A DNA stretch of 49,543 bases from Alistipes sp. (GCA_031285345.1 JAITWI010000061.1:1-49543); one strand, 5' to 3'; positions 40,581 to 49,305 are shown, numbered from the stretch's first letter. Translations and numbers: made by a program. The notes: a model not told the origin generated them from the sequence alone.

Positions 40581-40624
40581 AAAACCGAAAGAGGGTCGCA
40601 ATTAAGCGGCCCTCTTCCGGTTTT
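40581..40624. terminator. Bidirectional terminator between lipoprotein gene and rluB
   Basis: Long stem AAAACCG-AAGAGGGTCGC/GCGGCCCTCTT-CGGTTTT with one mismatch and loop AATTAA; T runs follow on both strands. It overlaps the rluB stop codon. Confidence 0.85.
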
Positions 40625-42236
40625 ACTCATACCTCCCACTGCGTAGCATGGCGAGCTCACGGTCGGTGAGGAACCGCCACTGGCCGCGCTTGAGGTTCTT
40701 TTTGGTCAGGCCGCAGAAATATACGCGGTCGAGCTTATGCACCCCGTAGCCCAGCTCCTCGAAGATGCGGCGGACGATACGGTTGCGCCCCGAGTGGATC
40801 TCGATGCCTATCTCCTTGCGGTTGTCGGGCTTGACGAAGTCCACCGCGTCGGGAATTATCACCCCGTCGTCCAAGTCGATGCCGTCGCGCGCCTTTTGCA
40901 GGTCCATGTTGGTGAGCGGACGTTCGAGGGTCACCTGATACACCTTGCGCTTGTTGTGCGAGGGGTGGGTGAGCTTTTCGGTCAGGTCGCCGTCATTGGT
41001 GAGCAGCAGCACTCCGACCGAACTTTTGTCGAGGCGACCCACCGGATAGATTCGCTCCGAGCAGGCGTTGCGCACGATGTCCATCACCGTCTTTTCGGCG
41101 TGCGGATCGTCCACCGAGGTGACGAAGCCCTTGGGCTTGTTCATTATGATGTACACCTTGCGCTCGTTCGACAGCAGCTCGCCGCGCAGACGGATCTCGT
41201 CGCCCGGCTTGATCTTCACGCCGAGCCTAACTTCGGGCTCGCCGTTGACCGTCACCTCTCCCTTAACTATGTATTCGTCGGCCTCGCGGCGCGAACACTT
41301 GCCGCACATGGCGATGTAGCGGTTGAGACGAAACTCCTTCTCGGCATCGGTGGTGGAGGCGTAGCTGGGGTAGAACTCGGGCTTCACCCCAGGGTTCAGG
41401 CCTCCCTCGCCCGGTTTGACGAACGGTTTTTTGCCGAACGGCTTCTTCGCTCCGTATGGTTTTCCGGCGCCGTACGGTTTTTTGTCACCATAGGCGGGGC
41501 GGTCGCCGTATTGTTTGCGCTCGCCGTAGGCCGGACGGTCGCCTGCCGGGCGGGGAGTGTAGGGTCTTTTTTCGCCGTAAGGGGTCCGTTCGCCGGCGGG
41601 GCGCGGGGTGTAGGGTCTGCGCTCGCCGTAGGAGGGGCGATCTCCGTAGGAGGGTCTGCCCTCCGCCTGCCGTTCGCCGTATGATTTGCGTTCTCCGCCT
41701 GGGTTCGCGTCCCAGCGATTGAAGTCTCTTTCGGGACGCTCGCCGCTCGATTGACCGGGGCCGCCTATGAATTTGTTGTCTGCCGAGAAGTTGGGGTTGT
41801 ACGAACGCCTCGGAGCCTCGCCGTGAGGCCTTTGGGGTCTGTCTCCATACTCGCCGTGCGGACGGCCGTAATCCCTTTGCGGCCTGTCGGCGCCATACTC
41901 GCCACGGGGTCTGTATTCGCCCTGCGGCCTGCCCTCTCCTTGCGGACGGCTGCCGTAATCGCCACGCGGCTGATATTCGCGAGGCTTGTAATCTTCCCTC
42001 GGAGGGCGGAACCCTGTGTCGGGACGCTGATCGGGACGGTGTTCGCGCGGCTGGTATGCCGGACGTTCGGGTCGTGACTCGTGAGCCGGCCTTTCGGACT
42101 GCTCGCCCTCGCCGGGTGTGCGTTCGGCTCTGGGCGAGCGCGTAACCGGTTCTGCCACAACTGTTCTGCGGCGGCGTTTGTCCTTCTGGAACTGCTCTGC
42201 GCCGTCTTCTTGGGGTTTGAAATCGGAATCTCTCAT
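40623..42236 (-). CDS. rluB: RluB/RsuA-type pseudouridine synthase with long disordered N-terminus
   Basis: The C-terminal about 245 residues are a standard large-subunit rRNA pseudouridine synthase: S4-like RNA-binding domain (FRLNRYIAMCGKCSRREADEYIVKGEVTVNG), then the catalytic domain with PVGRLDKSSVGVLLLTNDGDL, whose Asp is the nucleophile, and SGRNRIVRRIFEELGYGVHKLDR. The N-terminal about 290 residues are low-complexity: Arg, Pro, Gly, Tyr, Glu and Asp in units such as YGERxxY and RPAGxRxxYG, ending in a Lys-rich stretch (KPYGAKKPFGKKPF). Extensions of this kind are seen in other Bacteroidota RluB proteins and may bind RNA or drive condensation. It modifies 23S rRNA (inferred U2605 class). 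Confidence 0.92.
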   Translation of the reverse strand: MRDSDFKPQEDGAEQFQKDKRRRRTVVAEPVTRSPRAERTPGEGEQSERPAHESRPERPAYQPREHRPDQRPDTGFRPPREDYKPREYQPRGDYGSRPQGEGRPQGEYRPRGEYGADRPQRDYGRPHGEYGDRPQRPHGEAPRRSYNPNFSADNKFIGGPGQSSGERPERDFNRWDANPGGERKSYGERQAEGRPSYGDRPSYGERRPYTPRPAGERTPYGEKRPYTPRPAGDRPAYGERKQYGDRPAYGDKKPYGAGKPYGAKKPFGKKPFVKPGEGGLNPGVKPEFYPSYASTTDAEKEFRLNRYIAMCGKCSRREADEYIVKGEVTVNGEPEVRLGVKIKPGDEIRLRGELLSNERKVYIIMNKPKGFVTSVDDPHAEKTVMDIVRNACSERIYPVGRLDKSSVGVLLLTNDGDLTEKLTHPSHNKRKVYQVTLERPLTNMDLQKARDGIDLDDGVIIPDAVDFVKPDNRKEIGIEIHSGRNRIVRRIFEELGYGVHKLDRVYFCGLTKKNLKRGQWRFLTDRELAMLRSGRYE

Positions 42237-42270
42237 TCGGATTTATCTAAATTATTGTAGGATTAGCCCG

Positions 42271-42278
42271 CAAATATA
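42271..42278 (-). promoter_or_regulatory. -7 box of rluB (TATATTTG)
   Basis: Exact consensus on the minus strand, leader about 30 nt before the ATG at 42236. Confidence 0.65.
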
Positions 42279-42280
42279 AC

Positions 42281-42297
42281 TATTTTTGATATTTTTG
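42281..42297 (+). promoter_or_regulatory. Two adjacent -7 boxes of patB-like gene
   Basis: TATTTTTG occurs at 42281-42288 and again at 42290-42297, both exact TAnnTTTG matches, 27-36 nt before the ATG at 42324. Which one is used cannot be told from sequence. Confidence 0.6.
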
Positions 42298-42323
42298 TCG
42301 CTTCTCCCAAAGTTTTTGTCGAA

Positions 42324-43502
42324 ATGAAGAAATACAATTTTGATACCATATTGGAACGTAGCGGCACCGAAACGCTCAAATACGACACCTGTCGCGAAAT
42401 GTTCGGCACGGCGGAGGTGATCCCCATGTGGATCGCCGACATGGACTTCGAGTGCGCGCCCGCCATCCACAAAGCCATAGTCGCCCGCGCCACCCACAAC
42501 CTCTACGGCTACGACATGGGGGGAGAGCGCTGTTCGGCTTCGATTAGGGGCTGGCTGTCGAGGCGTTCGGGCTGGACGGTCGAACACGACTGGCTGCGCT
42601 GCACCACGGGCGTTGTGGCGGGTCTGGCCTTCGCCATCAGGGCGTTCACCCGGGAGGGCGACGGGGTGGTGATCCAACCGCCTGTCTATCCTCCGTTCCG
42701 CGCTGTGATAGAGGGTAACGGCCGCCGGGTGGTGACCAATCCGTTGCGCCGCACGGCCGACGGTTTCGAGATGGACTTCGACGACCTCGACCGCAAACTG
42801 GCCGACGCCCGCGCCATTATCCTCTGCAACCCCCACAACCCCGTCGGCAGGGTCTTTACGGCGGAAGAGTTGACGCGCCTGGGCGAGCTGTGCGCCAAGC
42901 ACGACGTTACGATAATCTCCGACGAGATTCACAGCGACCTCGTTTTCGCTCCGTTCCGCCACCTGCATATCGCCTCGCTGGACGCCCGTTTCGCCGAACG
43001 CACGATAACCTTCACCGCCCCGAGCAAGACCTTCAACATAGCCGGCCTCACCACCTCCACCGCCATCATTCCGTCCGAGGAGATGCGCGCGCGGTGGGAC
43101 GCCGAGTACGCCAAAAGCCACATCCCCACCGGCACCGCGTTCGGCCACATAGCCCTCCGCGCCGCCTACGACGAGTGCGAGGATTGGCTGGAGGAGGTGT
43201 TGGAGTATCTGCGCGGCAACGTCGATTACGTCCGTTCGTTCGTGACCGAAAATATTCCCGCCGTCAAGATCGTGCCTCAACAGGGCACCTACCTCGTGTG
43301 GATGGATTTCCGCGGCCTGGGCTTAGCCTCGCAGGACGAGTTGATGGGGTGGTTGGTTCGCGAGGCGGGACTCGGCTTGGGCAACGGCGCCGACTTCGGG
43401 GTGGAGGGCATAGGTTTCGCACGCCTCAACGCCGCGACCAACCGCATGACTGTCGAAAAAGCGATGAGCAACCTCGCCCGCGCGGTAAGCAAAATAGGAT
43501 AA
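42324..43502 (+). CDS. patB: PatB/MalY-type PLP-dependent C-S lyase
   Basis: A 392-residue fold-type I aminotransferase-like enzyme. The start MKKYNFDTILERSGTETLKYD and MWIADMDFECAPAI are typical of the MalY/PatB group, which cleaves cystathionine or other S-substituted cysteines to pyruvate, ammonia and a thiol. The PLP region includes LCNPHNPVGRVFT, SDEIHSDLVF and the Schiff-base Lys in TFTAPSKTFNIAGL; the C-terminus has FARLNAATNRMTVEKAM. Function as cystathionine beta-lyase is likely but not proven; an aminotransferase role is possible. It diverges from rluB. Confidence 0.92.
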   Translation: MKKYNFDTILERSGTETLKYDTCREMFGTAEVIPMWIADMDFECAPAIHKAIVARATHNLYGYDMGGERCSASIRGWLSRRSGWTVEHDWLRCTTGVVAGLAFAIRAFTREGDGVVIQPPVYPPFRAVIEGNGRRVVTNPLRRTADGFEMDFDDLDRKLADARAIILCNPHNPVGRVFTAEELTRLGELCAKHDVTIISDEIHSDLVFAPFRHLHIASLDARFAERTITFTAPSKTFNIAGLTTSTAIIPSEEMRARWDAEYAKSHIPTGTAFGHIALRAAYDECEDWLEEVLEYLRGNVDYVRSFVTENIPAVKIVPQQGTYLVWMDFRGLGLASQDELMGWLVREAGLGLGNGADFGVEGIGFARLNAATNRMTVEKAMSNLARAVSKIG

Positions 43503-43572
43503 AGACTGTTAGTCGCGGCCTCACCGAGGGAGGCCCGGCAGTGCCGCACTGCGGCGCGCAGGAATATTAGAA

Positions 43573-43602
43573 AAGCCGCGACCCTTGTGGGGGTCGCGGC
43601 TT
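43573..43602. terminator. Terminator between patB-like gene and BACON lipoprotein
   Basis: Perfect 12-bp stem AAGCCGCGACCC/GGGTCGCGGCTT with loop TTGTGG. T run is better on the minus strand, after the BACON lipoprotein gene. Confidence 0.75.
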
Positions 43603-43623
43603 CGTTATAGTCGGCACTCGGGC

Positions 43624-44727
43624 TTACCTCATCGGAACATCTATCGTGTGCTGGATGAAGAGCGTCTTGCCGATAATCTCGTTGCCGTCGACGAATCCGT
43701 GGAAGAGGAGGTTGAACGAGCGGTCGGCTCCGGTGTTGTTGCGGTCGGCGGCCACGACGAACATAAACCCGCCTTCGACCTTTTCGCCCGTTTCGGTCAC
43801 GGTCAGCCACTCGGGCATATCCTTATTGTAGGGCTCGACGTTGGGCAGGTTGGTCTCCACGAAGAGTCCGGTCTCGCCGCCGTCGCGGTAGAGTTTCACC
43901 TCCGTGGCCGGCATCAGATAATAGTCGCCGGGGTTGGGATCGTCGCCCGTGCCGTCTCCGTCGTCGCCGCCGTTACCGTTCGAATCCACCTGCGTCACTT
44001 TCACGAATGCGACCTGCTGCTGCGTGCCGTTTTCGGCGACGATGGTGATCGCGCCGCCGCGCAACTCGCCCGGATTGGGGTCGCAACTTATATCGACACG
44101 ATGGACGAGACCGGCTGCGTTAATTATCACCGGCTTGAGCCACTCCACGTCGGAACGGACGGTGACGCGGGTAGCCTCGTCGAAGACGGTCACCGCGCCC
44201 GCGTGTATCAAGCCGCCGCTCGTTGCGAAAGTTATATATTCCATCAGACCGTCGATGTTCATCAGCAGCTCCGTCTCATCCTCTTCACCGTCAGGGTCTT
44301 TCTCGTCGTCGCCATCGTCGTCAGGATCTTTTTCGTCATCGCCTTCGTCTTCATTTTCGGGCGCGCCGGCTTGTGTTACATTGAACGAGCGCTCGATGCC
44401 GACAGACGAGATGATCACGCGTGCGGTGCGCGGCTCGGGGCTTTCGTTAGCCGAAACTGCTTCCAGCGTAATTGTCGTGCGGCCCGCCTCGCCACTGGAC
44501 GGATCGACCGACAGCCACTCGCCCGAAGCGGCGATCTCGACGCTCCACGCCGCGGGTGCGGTGAAGCTGATGCTGTGTGAATCGGTCGCCTTGTGGGAGA
44601 GTTCGACGTCGGGAATTTGCATCGTGGCCAGATCATTGAACTGCTCCATAAGCTCCTCGCACGAGGCCAGCGAGCCGGCCGCGCCTATCGCACCGAGTGC
44701 GAATAAAATAGAAAAAAGTCTTTTCAT
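43624..44727 (-). CDS. BACON-domain lipoprotein with acidic linker
   Basis: A 367-residue lipoprotein with lipobox SLASC (Cys23) followed by EELMEQ. Residues about 45-125 form a BACON-like domain (FTAPAAWSVEIAASGEWLSV ... SFNVTQAG). A highly acidic linker follows with a repeated unit GDDEKDPD, then a second beta domain (VTVRSDVEWLKPVII... ending VAFVKVTQVDS), a Gly/Asp/Asn linker and a C-terminal beta domain (VKLYRDGGETGLFVETN). I start at the ATG at 44727, which gives the signal peptide; the longer frame adds unrelated sequence. The gene stands alone, flanked by a terminator and the glycosyltransferase gene. Probable surface glycan- or matrix-facing protein. Confidence 0.83.
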   Translation of the reverse strand: MKRLFSILFALGAIGAAGSLASCEELMEQFNDLATMQIPDVELSHKATDSHSISFTAPAAWSVEIAASGEWLSVDPSSGEAGRTTITLEAVSANESPEPRTARVIISSVGIERSFNVTQAGAPENEDEGDDEKDPDDDGDDEKDPDGEEDETELLMNIDGLMEYITFATSGGLIHAGAVTVFDEATRVTVRSDVEWLKPVIINAAGLVHRVDISCDPNPGELRGGAITIVAENGTQQQVAFVKVTQVDSNGNGGDDGDGTGDDPNPGDYYLMPATEVKLYRDGGETGLFVETNLPNVEPYNKDMPEWLTVTETGEKVEGGFMFVVAADRNNTGADRSFNLLFHGFVDGNEIIGKTLFIQHTIDVPMR

Positions 44728-44834
44728 GATGTTTGTGGGTTGTTTGTAGTTGTAGAACGGGCGCCAAGACGGTTTTATTATCTCACCGGCATCATTTCGT
44801 GCGCCGCCCAATTTCACTTCACATCACCTGATTT

Positions 44835-45869
44835 TCACTTCACCTCGCCGAACTTCACGCTTCCCTCGCCCCTCACCACGCGCCACTTCAGCCAATTATA
44901 GAGGTTGTACAACCCGGGCGCGTAACGGCACAAGCCCATGAACAGCCGCGTTTTGCAGTCGATACCGGCCACCCCATTCTTAGTCGCCGCCATCGCTTCG
45001 CGGTAGTAGCGGCGGCGCAGGGCTCGATGCTCCCGCGCGAAAGCACGCCGGGAGTCGGCGTCGCGGTTGTATTTTCGATTCATCACCAGCAGATACTCCT
45101 CCTCGTAGAGCCGCCGCACCATCGTGTCGGCGTAGAGTTTGGTCAACCCCTCGCGGCGGGCGAGCTCAAGGCGGTCGTTGAGCGCCCCCGTCGCCCAGCG
45201 AACGTCGAACCCGCGCAACATAACGCTCCCAGGGTTGAGGTAGTGGCAGTAGAGTTTTTCTCGCGTGACGGCGATTTTTCGCGCCGCCCACAGCAGATGG
45301 TGCACCACCGTCACATCCTCGCCGGCGTAGGAGCCCACCGGAAAGCGCACGTCGCGCCAAACACGGCGGCGACACAGTTTGTCCCACACATAAGGGGTGC
45401 ACTCGGCGTAGAAATTTTCGAGCGCCTCGCGGCCGGTCATGACTTTTACTTTTTGGGGCGGCGGAGTCGGCAGAGTGTCGATGAGGGCCCTTTCGCGGCG
45501 GCAGTGGGCGATGTCGGCGTCGGTGTCGGCGCAAATTTCCAACAGCCGAGCCAGCATGCCCGGCGCCATAAAGTCGTCGTTGTCGCAAAAGGCTATGAAC
45601 TCGCCCTCTGCCGCCTCGATGCCGTCGTTGCGCGCCGCCGACACCCCGCCGTTGGCTTTGTGGATCACTTTTACACGAGGGTCTTGCGTCGCGTAGTCGT
45701 CGCAAATAGCGCCGCTGCCGTCCATCGAGCCGTCGTCTATGAGGATAAGTTCGAGGTTTTTGTGCGTCTGCGCAAGGACGCTGTCGATGGCCCGCGCCAA
45801 ATATTTTTCGGCGTTGTATACCGGAACTATTACCGAAACAAGGGAGGCCGTCACGATTTTGTCGATCAT
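44835..45869 (-). CDS. Family 2 glycosyltransferase
   Basis: A 344-residue GT-A enzyme: VSVIVPVYNAEKYLARAIDS at residues about 10-30, LILIDDGSMDGSGAICDDYA, NGGVSAARNDGIEAA and the metal-binding acidic motif in AFCDNDDF. It transfers a sugar from a nucleotide sugar to a polysaccharide or lipid-linked acceptor; donor and acceptor are unknown. The C-terminal part (RREHRALRRRYYREAM and a final hydrophobic YAPGLYNLYNWLKW) may associate with the membrane. The ATG at 45869 overlaps the stop of the methyltransferase by 4 nt, so the two are coupled and probably act on the same surface glycan. Confidence 0.92.
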   Translation of the reverse strand: MIDKIVTASLVSVIVPVYNAEKYLARAIDSVLAQTHKNLELILIDDGSMDGSGAICDDYATQDPRVKVIHKANGGVSAARNDGIEAAEGEFIAFCDNDDFMAPGMLARLLEICADTDADIAHCRRERALIDTLPTPPPQKVKVMTGREALENFYAECTPYVWDKLCRRRVWRDVRFPVGSYAGEDVTVVHHLLWAARKIAVTREKLYCHYLNPGSVMLRGFDVRWATGALNDRLELARREGLTKLYADTMVRRLYEEEYLLVMNRKYNRDADSRRAFAREHRALRRRYYREAMAATKNGVAGIDCKTRLFMGLCRYAPGLYNLYNWLKWRVVRGEGSVKFGEVK

Positions 45870-46660
45870 GATTTGGTCGCGATATAAAACAGATCGAACG
45901 CCTCTTCGCCTCGTTCGCTCACCGGCGCAATGTAGTAGTCGTCGGGGGCGATGGCGGTCGTGAGGTCGCGGTTTTCGGTCAGTAGGCGGCGGCGGTTGAT
46001 GCGGTTGGCAATGTCGTAGGGCACCCGCAGCATCCATCGCGGCAACCATTGGCGAAGGCGGAAAATATCGAAACGTGCGATTCGGGCTACCCCTTTTTTA
46101 TTGTGTTCGTAATATTCCTCCACCCGTTCGCCGCCGAAAACGCCCAAAGCCTCCACGGTTTCAAAATGGCGCGACAACAACGCGAACAGCTGCTCGGCCG
46201 TGTATTCGCGCACGTGCCACGGGTTGCGGGTCAACGAGCGCGGTGCGTTGGGGGTCGTCACGATAAACCGCCCGCCGGGACGCAGCACCCGAAAAACCTC
46301 GGTCACAAACGCCTCGTCGCTTTTGATATGTTCGATCACCTGGAACGACACCACGCAGTCGAAAGAATCGCTCGGAAAATCGAGCGGCGGCACCCTCATC
46401 GCGCGAAACTCGACGTTCGGGTGGCCTTCGAACAGATGCGGCGCCGGGGGGTGTTTATCCACCGTGATGAGCGACCCGCAGACCGGCGCAAGCACCTCGA
46501 TCCCGTAGCCGCTGCCGGTGCCTATTTCGAGTACTTCGAGTGCATGGTCGTGCAATCTTAATGCGGCCTCCCTGTACGCCAGCACCGAGCGCGCCAACAC
46601 GAAGTTGTCGCTCACATCGGAGTGCGAAACCCGTTCGGCGGTATGTAATGGTGAACTCAA
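45866..46660 (-). CDS. Class I SAM-dependent methyltransferase
   Basis: A methyltransferase of about 264 residues: motif I VLEIGTGSGYGIEVLA, acidic ribose contact in ITVDKHP, motif II DCVVSFQVIEHI and motif III LRPGGRFIVTTPN. This is the Methyltransf_11/25 type often found beside glycosyltransferases. The start is uncertain: no ATG is in frame, TTG at 46660 gives MSSPLHTAERV, and a GTG a little downstream (VSDNFVLARS) is an alternative. The stop overlaps the glycosyltransferase start. It begins 7 nt after cvfB, so cvfB, this gene and the glycosyltransferase may be one operon. Confidence 0.9.
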   Translation of the reverse strand: MSSPLHTAERVSHSDVSDNFVLARSVLAYREAALRLHDHALEVLEIGTGSGYGIEVLAPVCGSLITVDKHPPAPHLFEGHPNVEFRAMRVPPLDFPSDSFDCVVSFQVIEHIKSDEAFVTEVFRVLRPGGRFIVTTPNAPRSLTRNPWHVREYTAEQLFALLSRHFETVEALGVFGGERVEEYYEHNKKGVARIARFDIFRLRQWLPRWMLRVPYDIANRINRRRLLTENRDLTTAIAPDDYYIAPVSERGEEAFDLFYIATKS

Positions 46661-46667
46661 TTCGTTA

Positions 46668-47561
46668 CTATTTACCCGTGATTTTCGTTTCGGCGTCGGC
46701 GACCCCTGCCGTGGCAGCCGTCCGTTCGTTTTTCAGCCTCGTTTCGGTATCCGCCGCCACGACCGCCCCCTGTTTCATCAAAACGCCGAGGGCGCGCTTG
46801 AACACCTTTTTGCTCATCCCCGTCAGGCGCGCCACGTCGGTCGGATCGCTCCGGTCGCCCAAGGGCAGCACCCCGCCCGCCTCGCGGATCAACTCCATCA
46901 GCCGCCCCGAAGCGTCCTTCACCTCGTTGTAGCCCTGCTTTTGAACCGCCACGTCGATGCGCCCGTCCTCGGTCACGCGCCGCACGAAGCCGGTCAACCG
47001 ATCGCCGATCTCGACGGGAGAGAACATCTGGTTGCGGTAGAGCATACCCCAATGGCGCCCATCCACAATCACCCTCCAGCCGATCTCGCTCTCCGAGGCG
47101 ACTATCAACGCCACCTCCTCGCCCGGAGCGACGCCTATCTCCTCGTTGCCCACCGCGCCGCGCAGTTTCATCGACGCCACCGCCCGACCCGTTATCGAAT
47201 CCTCGTATATCCACACAAGGTATCGGCGCCCCACCACGACTCCGCCCTGCTGGTTGCGGTTGGGCAGAAACAGATGCTTGGCCGCAAGACCCCAGTCGAG
47301 AAAAGCGCCGTGGTCGTTTTTGTCCACCACCTGCAAATATGCGATATCTCCGGCACCCGCCAAAGGGGTTTCGGTGGTGGCCACCAACCTGTCCTCCGAG
47401 TCGTGGTAGACGAACACTTTTTTGGCGTCGCCCACCGCGTCTTTCAGAGAGACGTAGCGGTTGGGCAGCAGCACCTCGTCGCCCTCTTCGTTGGCCAGGT
47501 AGAGACCGTGGTCGGAAATTCTGCCGACCGTCAGAGTATGGTATTGTCCCGCGTGGATCAT
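46668..47561 (-). CDS. cvfB: CvfB-type S1 RNA-binding protein
   Basis: A 297-residue protein of the CvfB/YitL family, which binds RNA through tandem S1-like domains and affects virulence-gene expression in Firmicutes. Signatures: GQYHTLTVGRISDHGLYLANEEGDEVLLPNRY (first S1), VVDKNDHGAFLDWGLAAKHLFLP (second S1), a third S1-like part around VALIVASESEIGWRVIVDG and GFVRRVTEDGRIDV, and a C-terminal winged helix (LTGMSKKVFKRALGVLMKQG). The start is the ATG at 47561, since the TTG at 47585 would lie inside the -7 box at 47583-47590. Role in this organism unknown. Confidence 0.92.
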   Translation of the reverse strand: MIHAGQYHTLTVGRISDHGLYLANEEGDEVLLPNRYVSLKDAVGDAKKVFVYHDSEDRLVATTETPLAGAGDIAYLQVVDKNDHGAFLDWGLAAKHLFLPNRNQQGGVVVGRRYLVWIYEDSITGRAVASMKLRGAVGNEEIGVAPGEEVALIVASESEIGWRVIVDGRHWGMLYRNQMFSPVEIGDRLTGFVRRVTEDGRIDVAVQKQGYNEVKDASGRLMELIREAGGVLPLGDRSDPTDVARLTGMSKKVFKRALGVLMKQGAVVAADTETRLKNERTAATAGVADAETKITGK

Positions 47562-47582
47562 TTTTCTTCCATTATTTTGTCG

Positions 47583-47590
47583 CAAAGATA
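47583..47590 (-). promoter_or_regulatory. -7 box of cvfB (TATCTTTG)
   Basis: Exact consensus on the minus strand; leader about 16 nt. It rules out the TTG start at 47585. Confidence 0.75.
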
Positions 47591-47611
47591 CTTTTTTACA
47601 GCCGTTTTTGC

Positions 47612-47619
47612 TAAATTTG
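47612..47619 (+). promoter_or_regulatory. -7 box of TauE-type gene (TAAATTTG)
   Basis: Exact consensus, about 16 nt leader before the GTG at 47640; divergent from cvfB. Confidence 0.7.
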
Positions 47620-47639
47620 TAATCTAATCTATTTCCGCC

Positions 47640-48440
47640 GTGCCTGAGATATCCCTTTCGATAGTCGTCATACTGTTAGTCTCGGGCCTCTTCGTGGGGT
47701 TCATCAACACTCTGGCGGGTGGCGGGAGCGCCATCTCGCTGACGGTGTTCATGGCTCTGGGGCTGCCGGTGCATGTGGCCAACGGCACCAACCGGGTGGC
47801 GATTTTGATGCAAAACCTCTCGTCGACGGCCACCTTCACCCGCAAAAAACTGATAGACTGGAACGTGGGGTTGCGTTTGGGGATTCCGGCGATTTTGGGC
47901 ACGCTTGTCGGGGCGCATATCGCGGTGACGATCAACGAACGGATATTTCAGATATGCCTCGCCACGGTGATCGGCTTGGTGCTGATATTCACAGTGTTCG
48001 GCGGCAAGATATTTCGCGAGGGGAGCGACGCGGATGCCCCGGCCAAACGCAAGATAGGCCCGCTGCACTACTTGCTGTTCTTTTTGATCGGCATTTACAG
48101 CGGCTACATATTCGTCGGCACGGGTTTCACCATTCTGTTGGTGGCGATGGGGCTGTTGGGTTTGGACGCGGTGAAGTCCAACGTGATCAAGAACTTCATA
48201 GTTTTGCTGTCGATGCCGTTTTCGCTGGCGGTGTTCGTCATCAACGGCGACGTCGACTACGCCTATGGCCTGATTCACGGCGCGGGCAACATGGTGGGGG
48301 CGTTTTTGGCCTCACAATACGCGATCGGCTGGGGTGCCAAATTCATGCGCTGGTTTATGATAGTGGTGGTGCTGGTGTGCCTGGCCGACGTGGTGGGGCT
48401 TATCTCGATTCGCTCGGCCGTGATGGCGATAATTCACTGA
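47640..48440 (+). CDS. TauE/SafE family membrane transporter
   Basis: A 266-residue integral membrane protein with about eight hydrophobic segments. The first, LSIVVILLVSGLFVGFINTLAGGGSAISLTV, has the family's Gly-rich half-helix motif, echoed by LFFLIGIYSGYIFVGTGFTILL in the second half, giving the two-fold repeat of TauE/SafE proteins. The family exports sulfite or other sulfonate-derived anions, but many members have unproven substrates. It starts with GTG 20 nt after a -7 box. Its last 7 bp overlap the 3' end of convergent cysQ, whose product acts in sulfate assimilation, which gives mild support to a sulfur role. Confidence 0.92.
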   Translation: MPEISLSIVVILLVSGLFVGFINTLAGGGSAISLTVFMALGLPVHVANGTNRVAILMQNLSSTATFTRKKLIDWNVGLRLGIPAILGTLVGAHIAVTINERIFQICLATVIGLVLIFTVFGGKIFREGSDADAPAKRKIGPLHYLLFFLIGIYSGYIFVGTGFTILLVAMGLLGLDAVKSNVIKNFIVLLSMPFSLAVFVINGDVDYAYGLIHGAGNMVGAFLASQYAIGWGAKFMRWFMIVVVLVCLADVVGLISIRSAVMAIIH

Positions 48441-49291
48441 TTCTGAAACGCGCCGCTGCGGCAGACGAACCACGGATTCAACAGCGACTCCTTGTTGTAG
48501 GAAAATTCGCCCGACCCGGGCAGCGACTTTGTGGTGCCGCCGGTCTCGGAGAGTATCGCCTCGCCCGCCGCAGTGTCCCACTCGTAGGTGTTGGAGGTAC
48601 GAGGATAGTAATCTATCGCCCCCTCGGCCAATAGACAGAATTTATAGGAGCTGCCCTGTTCGACCATCTCGGCGTCGGGAAACCGCTCGCGCAGCCTGGC
48701 CACTTCGGCCATCGTGTCGTCGTTGCGGTGCGAACGGCTCACGGCCACGCGCACCGGACCCGACGGGCGGGTCAGGGGCAGCCGCACCGCGCCGGCGAAA
48801 ATTTCGTCGTAGGTCATCTCGGCCCGGGCGTCGGGGGCGACGTCTGTTTTGACGAACGACCCGCGACCCTTTTCGCAAAAATATATCTTGTTGTGCCACG
48901 GCACGTAGACCACCCCCACCACGGGGCGGCCGTCGACCACCAAGGCTATGTTGACCGTAAACTCGTTGTTGCCCTTGATGAACTCGCGGGTGCCGTCCAA
49001 CGGATCGACAAGCCAGAACATGTCCCAGTCGCGGCGCTCGTCGAATCGCATCTCGCGCCCCTCCTCGCTCAAGAGCGGAATGTGGGTCTGCCCCAGATAG
49101 TCCCTTATGACGGCGTGGGCGAGACGGTCGGCCTCGGTGATGGGCGTCCGGTCGCTCTTAAGGTCGACGCCGTAAGCCTCTTTTTTGTGGTATATGCCCA
49201 AAATTGCCTCTCCCGCCCTCAGCGCGGCGTTGCAGGCCTTGGGTACGAGGTAGTTCCGCTGCGCCTCGTTCAATTGTCGTACGTATTCCAT
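48434..49291 (-). CDS. cysQ: 3'(2'),5'-bisphosphate nucleotidase CysQ
   Basis: A 285-residue member of the Li-sensitive inositol-monophosphatase superfamily. CysQ removes the 3'-phosphate from PAP (or PAPS), a by-product of sulfate assimilation and sulfotransfer. Motifs: [19 protein letters not shown] (metal Glu), [25 protein letters not shown] (the D-x-x-D-G-T signature) and [11 protein letters not shown] near the C-terminus. I start at the ATG at 49291 ([11 protein letters not shown]); a TTG at 49300 lies inside the -7 box TAATTTTG (49298-49305), so it cannot be used. The box is 6 nt from the ATG, again predicting a leaderless mRNA. Confidence 0.94.
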   Translation of the reverse strand: MEYVRQLNEAQRNYLVPKACNAALRAGEAILGIYHKKEAYGVDLKSDRTPITEADRLAHAVIRDYLGQTHIPLLSEEGREMRFDERRDWDMFWLVDPLDGTREFIKGNNEFTVNIALVVDGRPVVGVVYVPWHNKIYFCEKGRGSFVKTDVAPDARAEMTYDEIFAGAVRLPLTRPSGPVRVAVSRSHRNDDTMAEVARLRERFPDAEMVEQGSSYKFCLLAEGAIDYYPRTSNTYEWDTAAGEAILSETGGTTKSLPGSGEFSYNKESLLNPWFVCRSGAFQNQ

Positions 49292-49297
49292 CGGCTC

Positions 49298-49305
49298 CAA
49301 AATTA
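49298..49305 (-). promoter_or_regulatory. -7 box of cysQ (TAATTTTG)
   Basis: Exact consensus on the minus strand with 6 nt before the ATG. Confidence 0.65.

Noticed and set aside
44835-46049. Longer start for the glycosyltransferase
   Set aside because: The extra N-terminal 60 residues overlap the methyltransferase gene in another frame and show no family similarity; the GT2 fold begins just after the ATG at 45869.
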